A stretch of 64,000 nucleotides of DNA from Acidobacteriota bacterium (GCA_040756905.1 JBFLYD010000043.1:62001-126000); one strand, 5' to 3'; positions 7,701 to 16,698 are shown, numbered from the stretch's first letter. A program made the numbers and translations. Notes: a model not told the origin generated them from the sequence alone.

Positions 7701-9314
7701 ATGAAAAAATATTTTACATTTTTTCTTCTTTTAATAATACTATTAAGTTGTAGAACTACCAACACAAAAAAAGAATTATCTTTAATTCCTTCTGAACCCC
7801 CTCCAATTAAAAAGCAAACAGTTGATACAGAAGATGCTGAAGTAAAAAAAATAATCAATAAGGCAAATGAATTATTTTTGCTTGGAAAAAAAGAACTGAA
7901 CGATGGCCATCTTGAAAAAGCAAGAAATTATTTTGACCAGTGTATAGACGTGTTTCTGAATTCAGCGTTTTCAATAAGTGAAGATAATACTCTTAGATCT
8001 GCATTCGAAGATATTGTAAATAAAATTAACTCGATCGAAATGGATGCCATTTCTGAAGGTGATGGATTTACAGAAATTGGTTTTGAAAGAGCCACAATTG
8101 ATGATCTTGAATCAATAGTGACATTTCCTCCTGAAAAAACAGAAGCCCAAAAAATAATCGAAAAGATTCAAAATGAAATGAAAGTGTCAAGGTATGATGT
8201 ACCGATTGAGATAAACGATGCAGTTCTATATTTTTTAAATTATTATCAAAGTAATGGCAAAAGGGAACAGTTTGAAGCAGCCCTGAAAAGATCTGGAAAA
8301 TATGTAGAGATGATGAAAGAAATTTTTAAAGAAGAAGGAATTCCTCAGGATATAATATATTTAGCCATTGTAGAAAGCGCATTTAAAACAAGAGCCTTGA
8401 GCAGAGCCAGAGCCAAGGGGATATGGCAGTTTATAAGAAGTACTGGAAGGAGATACGGACTCAGTGAAAACTGGTGGCTTGATGAGAAATATGACCCGGT
8501 AAAAGCAACAAGAGCTGCTGCAAGATACCTTAAAGATCTTTACAACATGTTTGGAGACTGGTATTTAGCCCTCGCCAGTTATCATGCAGGAGAAGGAAGA
8601 ATTGAGAAGGCGATAAAGAAAACAGGAGGCAGCAATTTCTGGGATATAGCTAAGACCAAGTATATAAAAAGAGAGACAAAAAATTATGTGCCTGCATTTT
8701 TAGCAGCCCTGCTCATTGCAAAAAATCAAAAAGATTATGGTTTTAATATTATTCCAGATGAGCCTTTAAAATGGGATGAAGTTGAAATTTCTTCCCCTGC
8801 GGATTTGAGAATAATAGCTGAATGTTCTGGTTCAACAATTGAAGAGATAAAAAATTTGAATCCTGAGCTGTTGAGACTTACAACACCAAGACATGCATCC
8901 CTCTATAAAATAAAGATTCCTTATGGAAAAAAAGAAGAATTTCTTGCAAAATTTAATTCAATTCCTGAAGAGAGACGGGTTTTCTGGAGATATCATTTTG
9001 TAAAAAATGGTGATACTCTGTATTCAATATCAAGAAGATATGGTGTCAATGTAAGTATCCTTAAGGAAGTCAATTCTCTAAAATCAAATTTAATAAGGGT
9101 TGGCATGAGACTTCAGATTCCATCGAGTTATTCAACTGGAAGAAATTATACAAAAAAAGTTACTAAAATTATTTACAAAATTAGAAGCGGAGATACTCTA
9201 TATCAAATCGCTCAAAATTATAATACCTCTGTTTCCAAGATTAAGAGATGGAACAATTTGAAAGATGATATTCTTTACCCAGGTCAAAAATTGATAATCT
9301 ATCATAATGAGTAA
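7701..9314 (+). CDS. Membrane-bound lytic murein transglycosylase D-like lipoprotein with two LysM domains
   Basis: This 537-residue exported lipoprotein cleaves peptidoglycan. A lipobox ending at Cys17 (LIILLSC) follows a short hydrophobic signal. A low-complexity and helical region of about 160 residues precedes the SLT domain with catalytic Glu225 (IVESAFKTRALSRARAKGIW). Two LysM peptidoglycan-binding repeats close the protein: about 433-476 (VKNGDTLYSISRRYG) and 490-535 (IRSGDTLYQIAQNYN). This order matches MltD. It follows the GTPase gene by 32 nt and overlaps the next gene by 8 nt, so the three are probably co-transcribed. Confidence 0.92.
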   Translation: MKKYFTFFLLLIILLSCRTTNTKKELSLIPSEPPPIKKQTVDTEDAEVKKIINKANELFLLGKKELNDGHLEKARNYFDQCIDVFLNSAFSISEDNTLRSAFEDIVNKINSIEMDAISEGDGFTEIGFERATIDDLESIVTFPPEKTEAQKIIEKIQNEMKVSRYDVPIEINDAVLYFLNYYQSNGKREQFEAALKRSGKYVEMMKEIFKEEGIPQDIIYLAIVESAFKTRALSRARAKGIWQFIRSTGRRYGLSENWWLDEKYDPVKATRAAARYLKDLYNMFGDWYLALASYHAGEGRIEKAIKKTGGSNFWDIAKTKYIKRETKNYVPAFLAALLIAKNQKDYGFNIIPDEPLKWDEVEISSPADLRIIAECSGSTIEEIKNLNPELLRLTTPRHASLYKIKIPYGKKEEFLAKFNSIPEERRVFWRYHFVKNGDTLYSISRRYGVNVSILKEVNSLKSNLIRVGMRLQIPSSYSTGRNYTKKVTKIIYKIRSGDTLYQIAQNYNTSVSKIKRWNNLKDDILYPGQKLIIYHNE

Positions 9315-10833
9315 AGGGCTCTCAAAAATATTTTCCTCCTCACTCCTTGGAGTTGATGCATACCTTGTGGAAGTTGAAGTTGATATCCATCCAGGACTTC
9401 CTGCTTATACAACAGTGGGTTTGCCTGATACTGCGGTAAGGGAAAGTAAAGAAAGAGTTAGAAGCGCCTTGAAGAATAATGGATATGAATTTCCATCTCA
9501 AAAAATTACTGTAAATTTAGCACCTGCAGATAGAAAAAAAGAAGGCTCATCTTTTGACCTTCCAATTGCCATAGGAATCATCTCCACTTATTTAAATTTT
9601 CCCGAAGAAAAAATAAATAGTTTTCTTTTGATGGGCGAACTCGCCCTTGATGGTAGACTTAAACCAATAAAAGGAGCTCTTGCATCTGCTTTTCTTGCGA
9701 AGGAGAAAGGATTTCAGGGAATAATCCTGCCAAAAGAGAACGCAAGAGAAGCATCCCTTGTAGAAAAAATCAATGTTTATGGAATGAATCATGTGATTGA
9801 AGTTGTCGAATTCTTTTTAGGCGAGGTAAAAAGTGAAAATAAATTTGAGCTGGCTGAATTTAATTTTTCACCTGTTTTTGATGTGGATTTCTCAGATGTA
9901 AAAGGTCAGTTTCATGTCAAAAGAGCTCTTGAAGTCGCATCTGCTGGAAGTCACAATGTTTTAATGATAGGCCCACCTGGTTCAGGAAAAACAATGCTTG
10001 CAAGGAGAATCCCCACAATTCTTCCGGAAATGAATATCGATGAAATAATCGAAATTACCAAAATCTATAGTGCTTCAGGACTGAACCTGGAAGACGGGAT
10101 AATAAAACAGAGACCTTTCAGATCTCCGCATCATACTATCACAGATGTAGGGTTGATTGGAGGGGGTCAGATTCCAAAACCAGGAGAGATAAGTCTTGCC
10201 CACAACGGAGTTTTATTTCTCGACGAATTCCCTGAATTTGAAAAAAGCGCTCTTGAATCTTTGAGACAGCCAATGGAAGACGGAAAAGTAATAATATCAA
10301 GAGCTGGTATTTCAGTTACATTTCCATCAAAATTTATGCTTATTGCTGCAATGAACCCATGTGCAGAAACCATGGGATTTTCTGGCGAAGAGTATGATTG
10401 TACCCATTATCAAAAAATGAAATATTATTCAAAACTATCGACTCCTCTTTTAGACAGAATAGATATTCATGTGGAGGTTCCAAAAGTAAAGTTTCATGAG
10501 ATGATCTCAGATGGAAATGAAGAAAGCTCTGATAAAATTAGAGCAAGGGTTGAAAAAGCAAGAAAAATCCAGTGGGAAAGATTCAAGGGGAAAAAGATTT
10601 GGGCAAATTCCCAGATGGGAAAAAAAGAATTGAAAAAATACTGTGTGCTTGATGGTCAATCCCTTCAGCTTATGGAAATGGCTATGAACAGATTAAAAAT
10701 GTCAGCCAGAGCATTCGACAGGATTCTTAAAGTATCAAGAACTATAGCAGATCTGGAAGGCGAAGAGCACATAAAAAGTTATCATGTTTCTGAAGCAATT
10801 CAATATAGAATGCTCGACCGAACCTTCTTATAA
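9307..10833 (+). CDS. YifB/ComM-family Mg-chelatase-like AAA+ ATPase
   Basis: This 508-residue protein of the YifB/ComM family, in Vibrio a helicase that helps branch migration during natural transformation, has the expected layout. An N-terminal Lon-like domain (about 20-170: ADRKKEGSSFDLPIAIG) is followed by a Mg-chelatase AAA+ core with Walker A GPPGSGKT at 222-229, Walker B VLFLDEFPEF and an arginine-rich SARAFDRILKVSRTIADLEG C-terminal helical domain. Length is normal for the family. Its ATG overlaps the preceding gene by 8 nt, pointing to translational coupling. It may act in DNA uptake or recombination; direct evidence is lacking here. Confidence 0.92.
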   Translation: MSKGLSKIFSSSLLGVDAYLVEVEVDIHPGLPAYTTVGLPDTAVRESKERVRSALKNNGYEFPSQKITVNLAPADRKKEGSSFDLPIAIGIISTYLNFPEEKINSFLLMGELALDGRLKPIKGALASAFLAKEKGFQGIILPKENAREASLVEKINVYGMNHVIEVVEFFLGEVKSENKFELAEFNFSPVFDVDFSDVKGQFHVKRALEVASAGSHNVLMIGPPGSGKTMLARRIPTILPEMNIDEIIEITKIYSASGLNLEDGIIKQRPFRSPHHTITDVGLIGGGQIPKPGEISLAHNGVLFLDEFPEFEKSALESLRQPMEDGKVIISRAGISVTFPSKFMLIAAMNPCAETMGFSGEEYDCTHYQKMKYYSKLSTPLLDRIDIHVEVPKVKFHEMISDGNEESSDKIRARVEKARKIQWERFKGKKIWANSQMGKKELKKYCVLDGQSLQLMEMAMNRLKMSARAFDRILKVSRTIADLEGEEHIKSYHVSEAIQYRMLDRTFL

Positions 10834-10900
10834 AATAATTTAAAGCGAGGCAATTTTTTCCTGAGCGATATATCGAAAGGGATCAAAATTTACAAAGAAA

Positions 10901-11269
10901 TATAGTGAGCAGGAAGGGTGGCGGAGAAAACCGTCACGAATGCGTAGCGGGCATGGTTTCCTCCGACATTCTGGAATATCAGAAGTTCGGAGGAAGAGCG
11001 AAACATGAGTGCCGAGCTGGAGTTTTCCAAGTGTGCTGTCCCATAAATCTTTTCCCAGAGAAAGGAGTTCTTTGACAGCACACTGAAGGGGTATGGGGAA
11101 GATGCCTTCCCTATGTCTGGGGGGTGCTCAGCGAAGCGTCTAAGGAGATCTTTCTCCCATAGGGAAAGTGTTGTGACACAAATAAATAACAAAGACAATT
11201 TTGAGTGTCACAACACTTTGATAGGGAAAATACAGCGTGTTTTCGAAGTCACCCTTGCTGATCACTATA
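10901..11269 (+). repeat. Structured repeat, shell module (copy 1) with a core inside
   Basis: The ends pair: TATAGTGAGCAGGAAGGGTG (10901-10920) against 11250-11269 with two mismatches. The left arm contains a hairpin TTCCTCCGA (10958-10966)/TCGGAGGAA (10987-10995). The sequence 10911-11030 and the tail 11221-11255 are shared with the shell copies at 29183-29630 and 45781-46207. The core module occupies 11031-11219. A 10-nt direct repeat TCCTGAGCGA lies outside both ends (10859-10868 and 11291-11300) and might be a target duplication. This fills most of the gap 10834-11335; no protein is likely here. Confidence 0.85.
11031..11219 (+). repeat. Structured repeat, core module (copy 1)
   Basis: Four hairpins in order: GTGTGCTGTC (11031-11040)/GACAGCACAC (11074-11083); ATGGGGAAG (11093-11101)/CTTCCCTAT (11106-11114); GGAGA (11144-11148)/TCTCC (11153-11157); and a perfect 15-bp stem AAAGTGTTGTGACAC (11165-11179)/11205-11219. 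The stretch GTGCTCAGCGAAGCGTCTAA between hairpins 2 and 3 is conserved in the copies at 38268 and 45853 and shortened at 55538. Arms differ between copies but remain complementary. Confidence 0.88.
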
Positions 11270-11335
11270 TGAAATATAAGGTCAACCATATCCTGAGCGA
11301 AGGGAAGAATTGAGTCTATTTAATTAAGAAGAAAA

Positions 11336-11938
11336 CTAGATATTCAGTATTTCCTTGAGTAAATCCCTTGCTTTTTCCTTTATTTCAGATATTTTTTCCC
11401 TGTGATGCGTTTTAAACTCCTCGTCTTCAATTGAATCTAAATTTATTTCTGCATTATAAATTCCGCCCATAACTCCTGAGAATAAAAAAAGGACTGATAC
11501 ATAGAAATCGCTCAGGGTGTTTGGATTTATCTTTTCTTTTACTTTATGGGCATCTTCGAGAATTGAAAAGCTTAATGTAGAAGTCATGAGAGGGACATCT
11601 GTAGCCTTTTTTAAAGCCTCCTGAATTTTTTCTTTTCTGAATCTTTTCTCCTCATCTGAATTTTTTGGAAGTCTGAAACATTTCATAACCTCAGAAAAAG
11701 CCTCTGAATCAAGGTCCATCAATATCTCAGCCCCCCTTCTTTTCTCCGGCAATTTCTCGATTATTGTTCTCAGCATATTCTCTTCAACTTTTTTCAGTGA
11801 TATTTTTCCTGTCATTTCAAAAAGAGAAGCCCCCAGGGCTCCTGAAAGAGCTGAGGCTGTTCCTCCTCCTGGAGTAAGAGAATCAGAAGCCAGGTCATCA
11901 AGAAAGTCTTTAATCTTTTTCTCTGCAAATTGTTCCAT
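11336..11938 (-). CDS. Cyclodeaminase/cyclohydrolase family protein (FtcD C-terminal-like)
   Basis: This 200-residue all-helical protein is related to formimidotetrahydrofolate cyclodeaminase and stand-alone methenyl-THF cyclohydrolases. The N-terminal FLDDLASDSLTPGGGTASAL motif is the family hallmark and forms the folate-binding turn. The rest, with several amphipathic helices (SEVMKCFRLPKNSDEEKR and others), has the length expected of the isolated domain. It would act in the cytoplasm in one-carbon folate metabolism, for example histidine or glycine fermentation, but no partner gene is nearby. It stands alone between repeat copy 1 and the beta-propeller gene. Confidence 0.85.
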   Translation of the reverse strand: MEQFAEKKIKDFLDDLASDSLTPGGGTASALSGALGASLFEMTGKISLKKVEENMLRTIIEKLPEKRRGAEILMDLDSEAFSEVMKCFRLPKNSDEEKRFRKEKIQEALKKATDVPLMTSTLSFSILEDAHKVKEKINPNTLSDFYVSVLFLFSGVMGGIYNAEINLDSIEDEEFKTHHREKISEIKEKARDLLKEILNI

Positions 11939-12078
11939 TATCCTCTCCTCATAATTTCAATAATAAATAAAAAAATAACAAAATGCTCAAAAGCTTTCAA
12001 GAGTAACAATATTACCTTTTTTCTAATTCTTATATTTTAAAGAGAGGTCAACCATATTTCAAAATTTTTTCTGCAGTT

Positions 12079-12121
12079 TTAATTTTTGCCACTAAATATA
12101 TAATATAGAGGCAAAAATTAA
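12079..12121. promoter_or_regulatory. Inverted repeat enclosing a -10-like box upstream of the beta-propeller gene
   Basis: TTAATTTTTGCC (12079-12090) and GGCAAAAATTAA (12110-12121) are a perfect 12-bp inverted repeat with a 19-nt loop. The loop contains TATAAT. This could be an operator around a promoter for the gene starting at 12222, or a transcript-end hairpin; the low GC of the arms favours a protein-binding site. Confidence 0.45.
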
Positions 12122-12221
12122 GATTATGAAACCATGAGAGTAGAATTTAAAAACCAAAAAGAAAGTTTAAAATCCCACTCTTATGCCTCAAAAGAGATTT
12201 AAGGAAAGGAGGTTTATTTAT

Positions 12222-13238
12222 ATGACTAAGTTCAAATCATTGAAATGGTTTTTTATATTCATCGTTTTTATTTTTCTATTTAATAATTGTAAAACTGATA
12301 GCAAATATCCATATAAAAAAATCCAGATAAAGAAGTTGTTCGAGTTCGGTTCTGATGAGGGTGATGATAACTATATTTTTCACGACCCTCATCATCTTGA
12401 TGTAGACAGCATAGGAAACATTTATGTTTTGGATACGGGAAATGCGCGAATTCAAAAGTTTAGCCCCGCTGGAAAATATATAGCAACCATTGGGAAAAAG
12501 GGTGAAGGCCCAGGAGAATTTAGTCAGTTTATTTTCACATTCTACATAGATAATAGGGATATTATCTGGGTTGTAGATCGTGCTAATTTTAGAATTAGCA
12601 AATTCAAAAGTTCTGGAGAATATTTGGGATCCTTGCCGATAAAATTTGATGCGTTGAAAATTTTAGTGAATAGTAAAGGAGATATTATGCTTAAAATTAT
12701 GGATCGTACTCGTACTAACTTATTCGTTATTCTTAATAGCAAAGGGAAATCTCTAAAGAAATTCGGAAAAGTTCAAACTTTTGATAATCCTTATATATTT
12801 GTTCAAATGAATTATGGACAAGTTACTTTAAATCAGCATGATCAAATATTTCATTCTTTCTCTTCGCCATATGTAATCCAAATATATGGAGCAAATGGAG
12901 ATTTACTTAATGAATTTACTCGAGAACTTCCATATAAAGTTTCTATCCCTACAGTTGATACCTCTAAAGGATATGCACAATTCAAAAATTATAAATGGGT
13001 TTCCTTCGCAATATCTGTTGATTCCCATGGGTATATTCTTAACCTTTTTTCTAACAAGCCCGAGAATACTGAGATAGGGGATGCTATAGATATATTTGAT
13101 TCTTCTGGAAAATTGATGCAGACAATTTCTCTTGATACTCCGACAAGGTCTATGGTTCTAAAAGATGATAAATTATATACAATCTCTTTTGCTGATTTTT
13201 ATAAAGTAAGAATCTTCGAAATAGAAAGGAGTAAATAA
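12222..13238 (+). CDS. Six-bladed beta-propeller (NHL-like) lipoprotein
   Basis: This exported protein of 338 residues starts at the ATG at 12222, preferred over an upstream ATG at 12183 because GGAGG (12208-12212) lies 9 nt before it. The protein then opens with MTKFKSLKWFFIFIVFIFLF and a Cys that could be lipidated (NNCKTD). The body has NHL/6-bladed propeller repeats such as HHLDVDSIGNIYVLDTGNAR and IQKFSPAGKYIATIGKKGEGPGEF. This class is abundant in Bacteroidota and Acidobacteriota-like genomes and its ligands are unknown. A remnant ABC exporter gene follows directly, so the two once formed an operon. Confidence 0.85.
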   Translation: MTKFKSLKWFFIFIVFIFLFNNCKTDSKYPYKKIQIKKLFEFGSDEGDDNYIFHDPHHLDVDSIGNIYVLDTGNARIQKFSPAGKYIATIGKKGEGPGEFSQFIFTFYIDNRDIIWVVDRANFRISKFKSSGEYLGSLPIKFDALKILVNSKGDIMLKIMDRTRTNLFVILNSKGKSLKKFGKVQTFDNPYIFVQMNYGQVTLNQHDQIFHSFSSPYVIQIYGANGDLLNEFTRELPYKVSIPTVDTSKGYAQFKNYKWVSFAISVDSHGYILNLFSNKPENTEIGDAIDIFDSSGKLMQTISLDTPTRSMVLKDDKLYTISFADFYKVRIFEIERSK

Positions 13239-13240
13239 AT

Positions 13241-13495
13241 ATAGTCGCCATAAAAACTTATAAAATTAATAAAGAAAAGAAACCAAAAGAAATAATTAAG
13301 TTAATATCATTAAAGCAATTTCTTCCTTATATGAAGATTCAGTGGAAGAAAGTTCTTGCTTCCTCAAACTTAATGATTCTAGTTTCTCTCCTTGCCCTTC
13401 CTACACCTTATTTAATGAAATACATTGTAGATGAGGAGCTATGTGAGAGAAGTTCTTACTTTGGTGAACTTCTTCGGACTCAAAAAGATTCATAA
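13241..13495 (+). pseudogene. Truncated ABC exporter (N-terminal transmembrane-domain fragment)
   Basis: An open frame of 84 codons has no ATG, GTG or TTG at its head but begins at ATA (13241), 9 nt after a good AAGGAG (13226-13231). The peptide contains KQFLPYMKIQWKKVLASSNL followed by a hydrophobic stretch and PTPYLMKYIVDEEL, which is how the first transmembrane segment of type I ABC exporters with fused ATPase reads. It stops at 13493-13495, and the rest of the roughly 600-residue protein is absent; repeat DNA begins 18 nt later. Most likely a gene destroyed by deletion. Confidence 0.7.
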
Positions 13496-13512
13496 TTCTA
13501 TTGTTACTAAAG

Positions 13513-13652
13513 CAAACGCATTATATAAATGTAAGGTAACTCTTTAGAGCCCACCCGGACCTTGCCCTGAACTTGTTTCATGGGTTGATTCAGGGGTTGC
13601 TTGATGCAAGGCTAAAGCCTTGCCCTACATGTAACATTATTTATTGCATTTG
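13513..13652 (+). repeat. Small interspersed repeat (copy 1 of the CAAACGCAT family)
   Basis: A 140-nt element bounded by CAAACGCATT (13513-13522) and an imperfect inverse at about 13643-13652. Inside are TCTTTAGAGCC, GGGGTTGCTTGATGCAAGG and the hairpin GCAAGGCTAAAGCCTTGC followed by CCTACATGTAACA. The same order is found in reverse orientation at 29411-29530. It occupies most of the 329-nt gap before the prenyl synthase gene; the rest of that gap (13653-13824) shows nothing recognisable. Confidence 0.75.
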
Positions 13653-13824
13653 TATTAAGTTAAGGAAAATAGAGGGTTTTCGCTGATTTGTTTTTGAAAC
13701 AATAAGTTTCTGGATATATCCTCTTTTATTTGATAGTTCCTTTATTTTCATTTCTCTCTTTGTGGTTTTTGTGAAACAAATTGATAAAAATGCTCCTTTA
13801 TGATAAATTTTATAATCGATAGAA

Positions 13825-14709
13825 GTGGAAAAATTCCTGGAATATTTAGAAGAAAAAAGAAAAAAGATAGATAACTCAATAGAGAATATTTTACCTCCCC
13901 CTGAAATATATCCATCCAGTTTACATCAGGCAATGAGATATGGAGTCCTAAATGGAGGAAAACGGATAAGGCCAATTCTAACTATCGCTGTATCAGAAAT
14001 AACAGGAGGCAAAGAAGAGCCTGCTATGATAGCAGGAACATCGATTGAACTGATTCATTGCGCATCTTTAATACTCGATGACCTTCCATGCATGGATAAT
14101 TCAGTTCTCAGAAGGGGTAAAGAAACATGTCACAGAGTATTCGGAGAGGATATTGCAATACTTGCAGCATTTGGCCTTTTAAATATGGGTTATTATCTCC
14201 TTGCCACTCTGAAAGAAAAAGGAGTAAAAGATAAAATTGTTGTAAATTTGATGAAAAGATTTAATGATGCAATCGGAACTGATGGATTACTTGCGGGCCA
14301 GACTGTAGATCTTGAATCCAATTCAAAGAATATAACCAGCGAAATTATTGATTATATTTATAATAAGAAAACAGCTTCATTATTTGTGGCAGCAGCCGAA
14401 TTTGGTTCAATTCTTTCTGAGATAAACAAGAAAGAGATGTTTTCAATTTTAAGGTATGCAAGAGATATTGGATTAGCTTTTCAGATAAAAGATGATATCC
14501 TCGATGCTGAGGGAGACATCAAAAAACTTGGGAAAGAAATAAAAAAAGATTTAAAAAAGACCACCCATGTTTCACTCTTCGGAGTAGAAAAATCTAAAGA
14601 AAAGGTTAAAGAATTAATAAATTCTGCGATAAATCACATCAATCAATTTGGGAAAAAAGCTGAATTACTGATTAACCTTGCAAAATTTATAGAGATAAGA
14701 GAAACTTAA
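13825..14709 (+). CDS. ispA: Polyprenyl (farnesyl/geranylgeranyl) diphosphate synthase, IspA-like
   Basis: This 294-residue trans-prenyltransferase condenses isopentenyl diphosphate with allylic diphosphates. The first Asp-rich motif reads DDLPCMDNSVLRRG, the bacterial type with two residues inserted between the Asp pairs. The second reads QIKDDILDAEGD. The NGGKRIRPIL motif near residue 45 binds diphosphate. The start is a GTG at 13825. The residues just before the first Asp motif (IHCASLILDDL) suggest a short-chain product, farnesyl or geranylgeranyl, which cannot be decided by eye. It may feed quinone or undecaprenyl synthesis; the next gene follows after 15 nt. Confidence 0.88.
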   Translation: MEKFLEYLEEKRKKIDNSIENILPPPEIYPSSLHQAMRYGVLNGGKRIRPILTIAVSEITGGKEEPAMIAGTSIELIHCASLILDDLPCMDNSVLRRGKETCHRVFGEDIAILAAFGLLNMGYYLLATLKEKGVKDKIVVNLMKRFNDAIGTDGLLAGQTVDLESNSKNITSEIIDYIYNKKTASLFVAAAEFGSILSEINKKEMFSILRYARDIGLAFQIKDDILDAEGDIKKLGKEIKKDLKKTTHVSLFGVEKSKEKVKELINSAINHINQFGKKAELLINLAKFIEIRET

Positions 14710-14724
14710 AATTAAGGAGAAAAA

Positions 14725-15318
14725 ATGAAAACTAAAATAAAATTTTTTTTAATCTTGATAGTTTTATCACTTTCACTTGCATTCATATTCTCAAACCCAG
14801 AATTTTTGAAAAAAATACCAATCATAAGAGGACTTACCCAGTACATAGAGACAATGAAACCAGAGGAATTAAAAAATTCCATTATGATTTTTGACATCGA
14901 TACTATGTGGATTGAAAAATATACAAGACCTTGGGAAACCGTTCTTGTGCCAGTGATTTCATTTAGAGTTAAAAATATAGGAGATGAGCCTTTAAGGTTT
15001 GTTTATTTTAACGGAGTTTTTAAATTCAAAGATGAAGAGCAAAGTTTAGGAGACGCTTATCTTCTGACAATGAGAAAGCCTCTTTATCCAAATCAAGTTT
15101 CCGATAGAATCACACTTAAATCAAATTATGGTTATAAAGCCTCTTCTAAGGCAGCCTTCATAAACAACCCCAGATGGAAGGAAATGGAGGTAAAAATCTT
15201 TACGCAATCAAAATCTTCAGGATTTGTGTATCTGGGAACATGGAATATAAGCAAAAAAATCGAAGGCATCTCTCCTCTCAAGGAGAATAAAATAGAGATT
15301 GCAAAACCAAAAGATTAA
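14725..15318 (+). CDS. Membrane-anchored protein of unknown function
   Basis: This 197-residue protein has an N-terminal signal or anchor (KIKFFLILIVLSLSLAFIF, residues 4-22) followed by a soluble, probably periplasmic domain. The domain is rich in beta strands (VPVISFRVKNIGDEPLRFVY) and reads like an Ig-like or FxLD-type fold found in small exported proteins. I do not recognise a family. Its start 15 nt after the prenyl synthase, with AAGGAG before the ATG, suggests co-transcription. No active-site motif is evident. Confidence 0.7.
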   Translation: MKTKIKFFLILIVLSLSLAFIFSNPEFLKKIPIIRGLTQYIETMKPEELKNSIMIFDIDTMWIEKYTRPWETVLVPVISFRVKNIGDEPLRFVYFNGVFKFKDEEQSLGDAYLLTMRKPLYPNQVSDRITLKSNYGYKASSKAAFINNPRWKEMEVKIFTQSKSSGFVYLGTWNISKKIEGISPLKENKIEIAKPKD

Positions 15319-15450
15319 TAACCTGAATTTTAGTTTAATTTTTAAACACTGTACAGAAATTATTTAGTTCTGAGTTGTAGTTTTGATAGTATATATTCGA
15401 TTTCAGTGTATAAACTACCCATTACAACTTAGAATTAATGATAATAACGC

Positions 15451-15475
15451 TTGTAGGGCAAAGCTTCAGCTTTGC
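15451..15475. repeat. Fragment of a CAAACGCAT-family repeat
   Basis: TTGTAGGGC runs into a hairpin GCAAAGCT (15458-15465)/AGCTTTGC (15468-15475), resembling the TGTAGGGCAAGGCT-AGCCTTGC part of the repeats at 13513 and 29411. Only this hairpin is left. The rest of the gap 15319-15582 shows nothing else. Confidence 0.45.
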
Positions 15476-15582
15476 TTAATTAAAAAATATGCAAAAATAA
15501 AAGCTTTCACTAATACTATTTTTTATTCAACTATTTTCTCCTTTATTTTATGGAGTGCGCAAGACAGCTAAAAATTAGGCAA

Positions 15583-16626
15583 TTAGAATAGTTTTTTTAA
15601 GGTTTTAAAAAGTTCGACTGTATCTTTTTTAATCGAGTACATTTCATTAAATAAAATTCCGATACTTACTTCTTTTTCCTCGATTTTTTTAAACAAATTT
15701 TCAATCTCATTTAAATCTTTTTTTATACTCTCTCTCAGGAATAAATCATCTTTCAGGAAACTTTTAATCTGATTAATTTCTGAGTTAAGCTCACTGAATG
15801 AATCTTTTAATTCGATTAAATCTTTTTTTTCTGTCTCTTTTAGGGATTTTTCAATCAGATTTTCAACATCTACTATTCTCTCTTTTATTTTGTTGAATAC
15901 TTCATCAGCTTCTTTTTTTAATGAACTAATTAAAAATAGTTTTTTAGAAATTTCCTCTCTATTAGCTGTATACAACTTAAATTCTTCATTAAGCCCATCT
16001 AATTTTTCATGATATTTATTTATTTTTTCCTCAGTGCTCAGGGATAATTTTCTAAATGAATTTTTTATCATAATTTCATTTTTTTTCTTTTCTTTTTTAA
16101 GTCTGATATGGTGTATGGAAAATAAAATTATGATGATCATAAAAGAAATAACCAATAAAATTTCTAATTTATTTAACCCCATCTGAGTTTTTTCAAAGTA
16201 ATGCTCGGAAAATTTTCTGAATTCTCTTCCAATTTTATAAATCTCATTGAATATGTAATATTCAACTTTTATTTCACCTCTTTTATCTTTAATTTCGTTT
16301 GAAAAAAGATTCCAGTATTTGCGAAATGAATTAAGAAAAATCAGATTTGTTCTATCTCTTTCATTTTCAACGCACTCCGGGATGGAATAATTCAGCTTAT
16401 TTAGAATCTCTTTCAACGCTGTGTAATAATTCTTCCCTCCAGTAAGTTTGTAAAGGGCAAGATTTCTTTCAAATTCTTTCAGCAGAATATCCACTTTTTC
16501 TATTCTTGATTTTTGAAACTCCTTTTTTTTAATAACTTCAATTTTTGAATATAAATAGATAAAAGAAAAAACTACGATAAATATTGAAAATATTAGAAAT
16601 GCATTTTTTCTTAACATATTTTTCAT
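15583..16626 (-). CDS. Two-TM coiled-coil membrane protein, sensor-like
   Basis: This 347-residue protein has a first transmembrane segment at about 8-28 (AFLIFSIFIVVFSFIYLY), an extracytoplasmic helical domain of about 120 residues, a second segment at about 155-172 (ILLVISFMIIIILFSI), and a long cytoplasmic coiled coil rich in Lys, Glu and Leu to the end. The layout resembles chemoreceptors or histidine-kinase sensors without their signalling domains; no HAMP, kinase or methyl-accepting hairpin motif is present. Neighbours give no clue. Function unknown. Confidence 0.75.
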   Translation of the reverse strand: MKNMLRKNAFLIFSIFIVVFSFIYLYSKIEVIKKKEFQKSRIEKVDILLKEFERNLALYKLTGGKNYYTALKEILNKLNYSIPECVENERDRTNLIFLNSFRKYWNLFSNEIKDKRGEIKVEYYIFNEIYKIGREFRKFSEHYFEKTQMGLNKLEILLVISFMIIIILFSIHHIRLKKEKKKNEIMIKNSFRKLSLSTEEKINKYHEKLDGLNEEFKLYTANREEISKKLFLISSLKKEADEVFNKIKERIVDVENLIEKSLKETEKKDLIELKDSFSELNSEINQIKSFLKDDLFLRESIKKDLNEIENLFKKIEEKEVSIGILFNEMYSIKKDTVELFKTLKKLF

Positions 16627-16698
16627 TTAAGAACTTTTTCTAAAAATTTTTTCTAAAATAAAACAACAGAACCAATTTTCTTTCTAAAAGGAAAATTA

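Noticed and set aside
10890-11198. A 102-codon minus-strand open frame across repeat copy 1
   Set aside because: It runs across the shell and core repeat; similar peptides from other copies simply reflect the repeated DNA, other copies have stops or frame shifts, and stem covariation explains the conservation better.
10901-11269. Retron, group II intron or HEARO/IscB-type RNA as identity of the structured repeat
   Set aside because: No reverse transcriptase, maturase or IscB-like gene is near any copy, and the characteristic conserved cores of those RNAs are not recognisable.
11280-12058. GGTCAACCATAT at 11280-11291 and 12047-12058 as direct repeats flanking the cyclodeaminase-like gene
   Set aside because: Only 12 bp, with no inverted ends or transposase; probably chance or a minor remnant.
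12183-12221. An ATG at 12183 for the beta-propeller gene
   Set aside because: The ATG at 12222 has GGAGG at ideal distance and opens directly into a signal peptide.
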